Source: Cordilura impudica (Eukaryota > Arthropoda > Insecta > Diptera > Scathophagidae). From it: a stretch of DNA of 64,000 bases. Numbering within the stretch: position 1 is the stretch's first letter; every line of letters starts with the position of its first letter. The notes beneath the pieces are model-generated. The model saw only the letters and a program-made list of their open reading frames with translations, did no database searches and was not told the DNA's origin. Positions 59,341 through 64,000 of the stretch are shown here, piece after piece. The stretch lies in NCBI GenBank assembly GCA_963682025.1, contig OY821521.1:171251665-171315664 (forward strand). Reading direction: 5' to 3'. A program made the position numbers and the translations under genes.

Positions 59341-62300
59341 CTGTGCCATTTATCATCTAGAAAAATTTACGGAGTATAGGACATTTTTCCGATCATGAAA
59401 TATTCAGATTCAGACATTATTCTGAGCGTAAAATTCTCAGATTTTAAGATAATTTTCCTATACAAAAATTCTCAGATACATGGCAATTTTCCTAAAAAAA
59501 AAACTTTCCAATATTTAAGACATTTTTCCATATAGAAAAATTCTCAGATTCTGACACATTTTTCTATAAAGAAAAATTCTCAGATTTTAAGATATTTTTC
59601 CTATACAAAAATTCTCAGATTCATGGCAATTTTCCTAAAAAAACTTTCCAATATTTAAGACGTTTTTAAATATAGAAAAATTCTCAGATTCTGACTCATT
59701 TTTCTATAAAGAAAAATTCTCAGATTTTTAGACATTTTTCCATATAGAAAAATTCTCAGTCCGAGGCATTTTTCCTTTAGCAAAATATACATATTCTGAC
59801 ACATTTTTCTATGTCCCAATTCTCAGATATTGAGATCTGTTTCCTAAAGAAAAATTATCAGATTCTGGGACACATTTCCTATACAAAAATTCATTTATTG
59901 TACGATATTTTGCGTTTAGAAAAATTCGTGGATGATGAGTCATTTTTCCTATAGTAAACTTCTCAGGTGTTAGACATTTTTGTGAAAGAGATATAAACAG
60001 ATTCTGAGAAATTTTTTCTATAGAAAAATTTTTTCTTTCCTTTAGAAAAATTTACAGATTTTGTGTAATTTTTTTCTATATAAATATTCTCAGATTCTTA
60101 AACATTTTTCCTATAGACAAATTATCGGCTTTAGACATTTTTCCATATTGAATTTTTTTTTTTTAAATTTACAGATGCTGAAAATTTGCAGATTCTTCGA
60201 CATTTTTCTATGTACAAATTTTCAGATATTGAGATGTTTTTCCTGTAGAAAAATTCTCAGATTTGGAGACATATTAGACATAGGCAAATTCGCAGATTCC
60301 GAGCTACTTTTCCTTTAAAGAAATTCTCAGATTCTGTCATATTTTTCCTATGGACAAATTCGCAGATTCTGACATATTTTTCCTTTAGAAAAATTCTCAG
60401 ATGCTAAGATATTTACCCGTATAGAAAAATTCAGCAGATTATGAGACACTATTCATTCGTATAGAAAAATTTATTTTTCCGCATAGAAAAGTTCACAGAT
60501 TCTGAAACATTTTTCCTATAGCAAAATTTTCAGATTCTGAGACATTTGTTCTATAAAAAAATTGCAGATTCTGAGACATTTTTTCTTATAGAAAAATTTA
60601 CAGATTCTGAGACATTTTTTCTATCGAAAAATTTTCAGATTCAGACATTTTTTCTATAGAAAAATTTTCAGATTCAGAGACATTTTCTCTATCGAAAAAT
60701 TTTCAGATTCAGAGACATTTTTTCTATAGAAAAATTTTCAGATTCAGAGTAATTTTTCTGTCAAAATGTTTTCAGATTCTGAGACATTTGTTCTATAAAA
60801 AAATTGCAGATTCTGAGACATTTTTTCTTATAGAAAAATTTTCAGATTCTGAGACATTTTTTCTATCGTAAAATTTTCAGATTCAGACATTTTTTCTATA
60901 GAAAAATTTTCAGATTCAGAGACATTTTCTCTATCGAAAAATTTTCAGATTCAGAGACATTTTTTCTATAGAAAAATTTACAGATTCAGAGTAATTTTTA
61001 TGTCAAAATGTTTTCAGATTCTAAGACATTTTTCTGATAGAAAAATTTTCAGATTCTGAGACATTTTTTCTATAGAAAAATTTTCAGATTCTGAGACATT
61101 TTTTCTATAGAAACATTTTCATATTCTAAGACATTTTTCTGATAGAAAAATTTTCAGATTCAGAGACATTTCTTCGATAGAAACATTTTCAGATTTAGAG
61201 ACATTTTTTCTATAGAAAAATTTTCAGATTCAGAGTAATTTTTCTGTCAAAATGTTTTCAGATTCTAAGATATTTTTCTGATAGAAAAATTTTCAGATTC
61301 TAAGACATTTTTTCTATAGAAAAATTTTCAGATTCTTAGACATTTTTCTGATAGAAAAATTTTCAGATTCTGAGACATTTTTTCTATAGAAAAATTTTCA
61401 GATTCTGAGACATTTTTTCTATAGAAATATTTTCATATTCTAAGACATTTTTCTGATAGAAAAATTTTCAGATTCAGAGACATTTCTTCGATAGAAACAT
61501 TTTCAGATTCAGAGACATTTTTTCTATAGACAAATTTTCAGATTCAGAGTAATTTTTCTGTCAAAATGTTTTCAGATTCTAAGACATTTTTTCTATAGAA
61601 AAATTTTCAGATTCTTAGACATTTTTTCTATAGAAAAATTTTCAGATTCTGAGACATTTCTTCGATAGAAACATTTTCCGATTCTGAGACATTTTTTCTA
61701 TAGAAACATTTTCATATTCTAAGACATTTTTCTGATAGAAAAATTTTCAGATTCAGAGACATTTTTTCTATAGAAAAATTTTTAGATTCTGAGACATTTT
61801 TTCTATAGAAAAATTTTCAGATTCTGAGTAATTTTTCTGTAAAAATGTTTTCCGATTCTAAGACGTTTTTCTGATAGAAATATTTTCATAATTCTAGGAC
61901 ATTTTTCCTACAGAAAAATTTGTTTTTCGTGTTTCGAATTTTTCCTATAGAATACTTTACAGATTCTACGAATTTTCCCTATAAAATAACTAACAGTTTC
62001 TTCGGATATTTCCCGTAGAATAATTTAAGGATTCTGAGATATTTTTTCATATTGAAAAGTTCACAAATTCTGAGACAGTTTTCTGATAGACAAATTTTAA
62101 AATTTTTCTGGTAGAAATATTTCCAGATTTTTAGAAACTTTTCCGACAGAAATATTTCATATCAGACATTTTTTCTATAGAAAAACATTTAAATTTTCCA
62201 ATTTTTCCTATAGAATAATTTACACATTGAGATATATTGTGGCATAGAAAAATTCACACAAATTCTGAGATATTTTTCCATAAAGAAAATTATTGAGACT
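59341..62300 (-). repeat. 35-bp cagattctgagacattttttctatag array (J), inverted
   Basis: Units of 35 bp: ttttcagattctgagacat and tttttctatagaaaaa. Core reads cagattctgag, the reverse complement of ctcagaatctg at 51-57 kb, so this array has opposite orientation. Larger blocks recur in multiples of 35: gagtaatttttctgtcaaaa-type variants at 60747, 60989, 61232, 61547 and 61825 (242, 243, 315, 278), and aactttccaatatttaagac-type blocks 140 bp apart near 59.50 and 59.64 kb. Confidence 0.92.
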
Positions 62301-63512
62301 CGCTTCGTTAAGCAAACAAATTTTGCAAATATATCCGTTATAAGATTTTCAGATTTATATAGAAAAAATCTTACATTTTCAAATATATTTCCTAGAGAAA
62401 TGGCGGCTTATTAATTTTTTTTTCATTTAGATAAGCTCTCAAAATTTATCCTTTTTAAAATTCCTTGAAAATAAATCTCTAATTGTCAGACATTTTCCCT
62501 AAGAATCATTTTTTTTATTTTCATTTTCTTTTCAATAAATTTTACATTAATGAGCTGTTTTCTAAATAGCTTCTATTTAAACAAAAAATAAAAAATATTA
62601 ATATGTAATTTTCCTTTTTTTTTCTTTTTGCAAATTATATATTTTTATTTTATTTTTTAAAATAATTTTATTGAAATTGTCATCTCTCATGTCTAGTTTT
62701 AAATTAATTTCATATACCTTAACTTATAATTAAATATGTTAAATATTATATATGTAGGAGCTTTTAAAATCGTTGCTTATATTTTTGATAGACATTTATT
62801 AAATTTATAGAAATGAGATATTTTGTTTTAAACTAAAATTAAAAAAAAAAAATAATGTTAAGATGAAGTGAAAATTCTTTAAAATAATATTAAAAAATGA
62901 ATTGCACTATTATGAATTTATAATGTTTATAATAAAAGTTCGTTGATATTATTTTTAAATTTATTCATTTTTTTTAAGTCACTCTCCCTAAAATTATAAG
63001 ATAAAAAGGAAATTATTAGAATAATTAGTACATTTTTAATGAAGATTTTGTTGTTCTTTTTTTTTAAATTTATTTTTCTTGTTTAAAATTTAAAAAATGA
63101 TTTATTTAATACCACTTTTCACAAAATTTATAAACTAAGTTGTAATTATTTTTAAATGATTTTAATTTTATACGCCATTGATATGGTTTGTTAAAGTGTT
63201 GCCTTTTATTGCTGATATTTTATTCTTTTTTGTTTTGTTCTATGAAGTATTTTTCTCTAAAAGAAAAAAATCCATTGATTTTTTTTTAGATATTTTTTAG
63301 GTTTTTAAAATGAAAATTCAAAAATATTTGTAGCTCTGTATTAGATATATTTTTTTTCTCTTTTTGGTATTATCGAAATTATAAAATATTTTTTTTTTTT
63401 AATTTCACTTGTCTTAAATTTAGGTTTTTTTCGTCTATATTTTACAGAGTTCAGAAAAAAACACACACTGAATAAAAAACTCGTACATATATGTAAACAA
63501 ACATAACTTAGA
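62301..63512. other. AT-rich spacer
   Basis: Non-periodic sequence dominated by T and A tracts. No gene, RNA or element recognised. The minus-strand frame at 63341-63523 has no domain and overlaps the start of repeat R. Confidence 0.6.
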
Positions 63513-63735
63513 CCAACACACACATATTTTTATTTTCATATCAATTATGTTTGTTTTTAAATTTTCTTCGGTGCCCAACACAACCACGACTGTGTTCGTT
63601 TTAATATTTCGTTATTTACACGAACATTTTTCTATCACGTACTTTTTTTTTCAATCACACATAAAGCACACATTTTTGAGTGTTGCTTTATTTGAAGTTG
63701 ATGTTCTGGTACGTGTAGTGAAAAAAAACACAGAA
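63513..63735 (+). repeat. Dispersed repeat R, copy 2
   Basis: Plus-strand homologue of the reverse complement of 7695-7925. Shared blocks: catatcaattatgt, gactgtgttcgttttaatat, acacgaac and cagaacatgt. It continues directly into 75-bp tandem units of the same family. The frame at 63547-63747 resembles the frame in copy 1 only over the first 17 codons and then shifts, so coding is unlikely. Confidence 0.78.
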
Positions 63736-64000
63736 CATGTAAAATAAACAGGTTCGAGTTCAGTTATATTTTAAGTCGTGTTGTGGCTCGTGTAGTAAGA
63801 AACAACAGAACATGTACAGTAAACAGGTTCGAGTTCAGTTATATTTTAAACACGACTTAAAATATAACTGAACTCGAACCTGTTTACTGTACATGTTCTG
63901 TTGTTTCTTACTACACGAGCCACAACACGACTTAAAATATAACTGAACTCGAACCTGTTTATTTTACATGTTCTGTGTTTTTTTTCACTACACGTACCAG
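63706..64000. repeat. Perfect 295-bp palindrome reaching the window end
   Basis: Left arm 63706-63849 and right arm 63857-64000 are exact reverse complements over 144 bp around a 7-base spacer acacgac (63850-63856). Each arm holds tandem 75-bp units of repeat R (caggttcgag at 63749 and 63824). The arm reaches the last base, so the palindrome probably continues beyond the window. It may be a real recent inversion or a fold-back assembly artefact. Confidence 0.95.

Noticed and set aside
1..62300. CRISPR-like arrays
   Set aside because: The tandem units are contiguous without unique spacers of fixed length, and the sequence is clearly eukaryotic.
63547..63747. Frames in the two R repeats sharing a KF..VPNT..TVF-like start
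   Set aside because: Shared only over 17 codons because the DNA is homologous; indels then shift the frames apart, which argues against coding.
1..64000. tRNA, rRNA or snRNA genes
   Set aside because: No cloverleaf, box A/B pair or conserved rRNA block was found on reading, apart from the doubtful 5S-like fragment at 34.3 kb.

Overview
The window is a very AT-rich eukaryotic locus, most likely from a cyclorrhaphan (probably calyptrate) fly. The reasons are an insect-style LINE reverse-transcriptase tail, small Helitron-like elements, and dispersed repeats with the palindromic tip ttcggctgtgccgaa followed by gataccctc and the block gacagacggacatcgct, which I know from memory as common in fly genomes. 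There is no bacterial gene content. Almost every long reading frame is a Lys/Phe/Tyr-rich by-product of tandem repeats and is not coding.

Most of the window is minisatellite. One superfamily is built around GTAC inside A/T tracts. It covers 1-1465 and 2839-7310 (18 bp, written ggtac), 11060-14865 (same unit, opposite strand), 18190-18540, 28640-33730, 35500-42700 (about 24 bp), 45235-47760 (about 150 bp composite) and 47761-51200. A second superfamily is built around ctcagaatctgag and tttttctatag/tctagacgg: 51235-53760 and 55376-57340 on one strand, 59341-62300 inverted. A third array, tttactattttagtaaa, lies at 57480-58310. A different satellite of about 597 bp higher-order units fills 23926-27060. 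All of the short units have a dyad-symmetric core.

Between the arrays lie transposon remnants. They include five copies of a Helitron-like non-autonomous element (10.6, 15.5, 15.9, 22.4 and 22.9 kb), a broken LINE ORF2 3' end (14.9-15.5 kb), a nested graveyard of dispersed repeats (17.7-22.0 kb), two small terminal-inverted-repeat elements (43.9 and 58.3 kb) and a fold-back at 7.3 kb. A 220-280 bp repeat occurs in inverted orientation at 7.6 kb and 63.5 kb. The window ends in a perfect 295-bp palindrome.

One stretch looks like host gene: 53.8-54.16 kb. It has a TATA-less promoter-like segment with inverted CAGCACTG motifs, a two-codon upstream ORF, an ATG in good context, 29 codons of balanced composition and a consensus splice donor. 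I read it as the first coding exon of a plus-strand gene, with the remaining 9.8 kb of the window (arrays, MITE, palindrome) as part of a large first intron. The product is not recognised.
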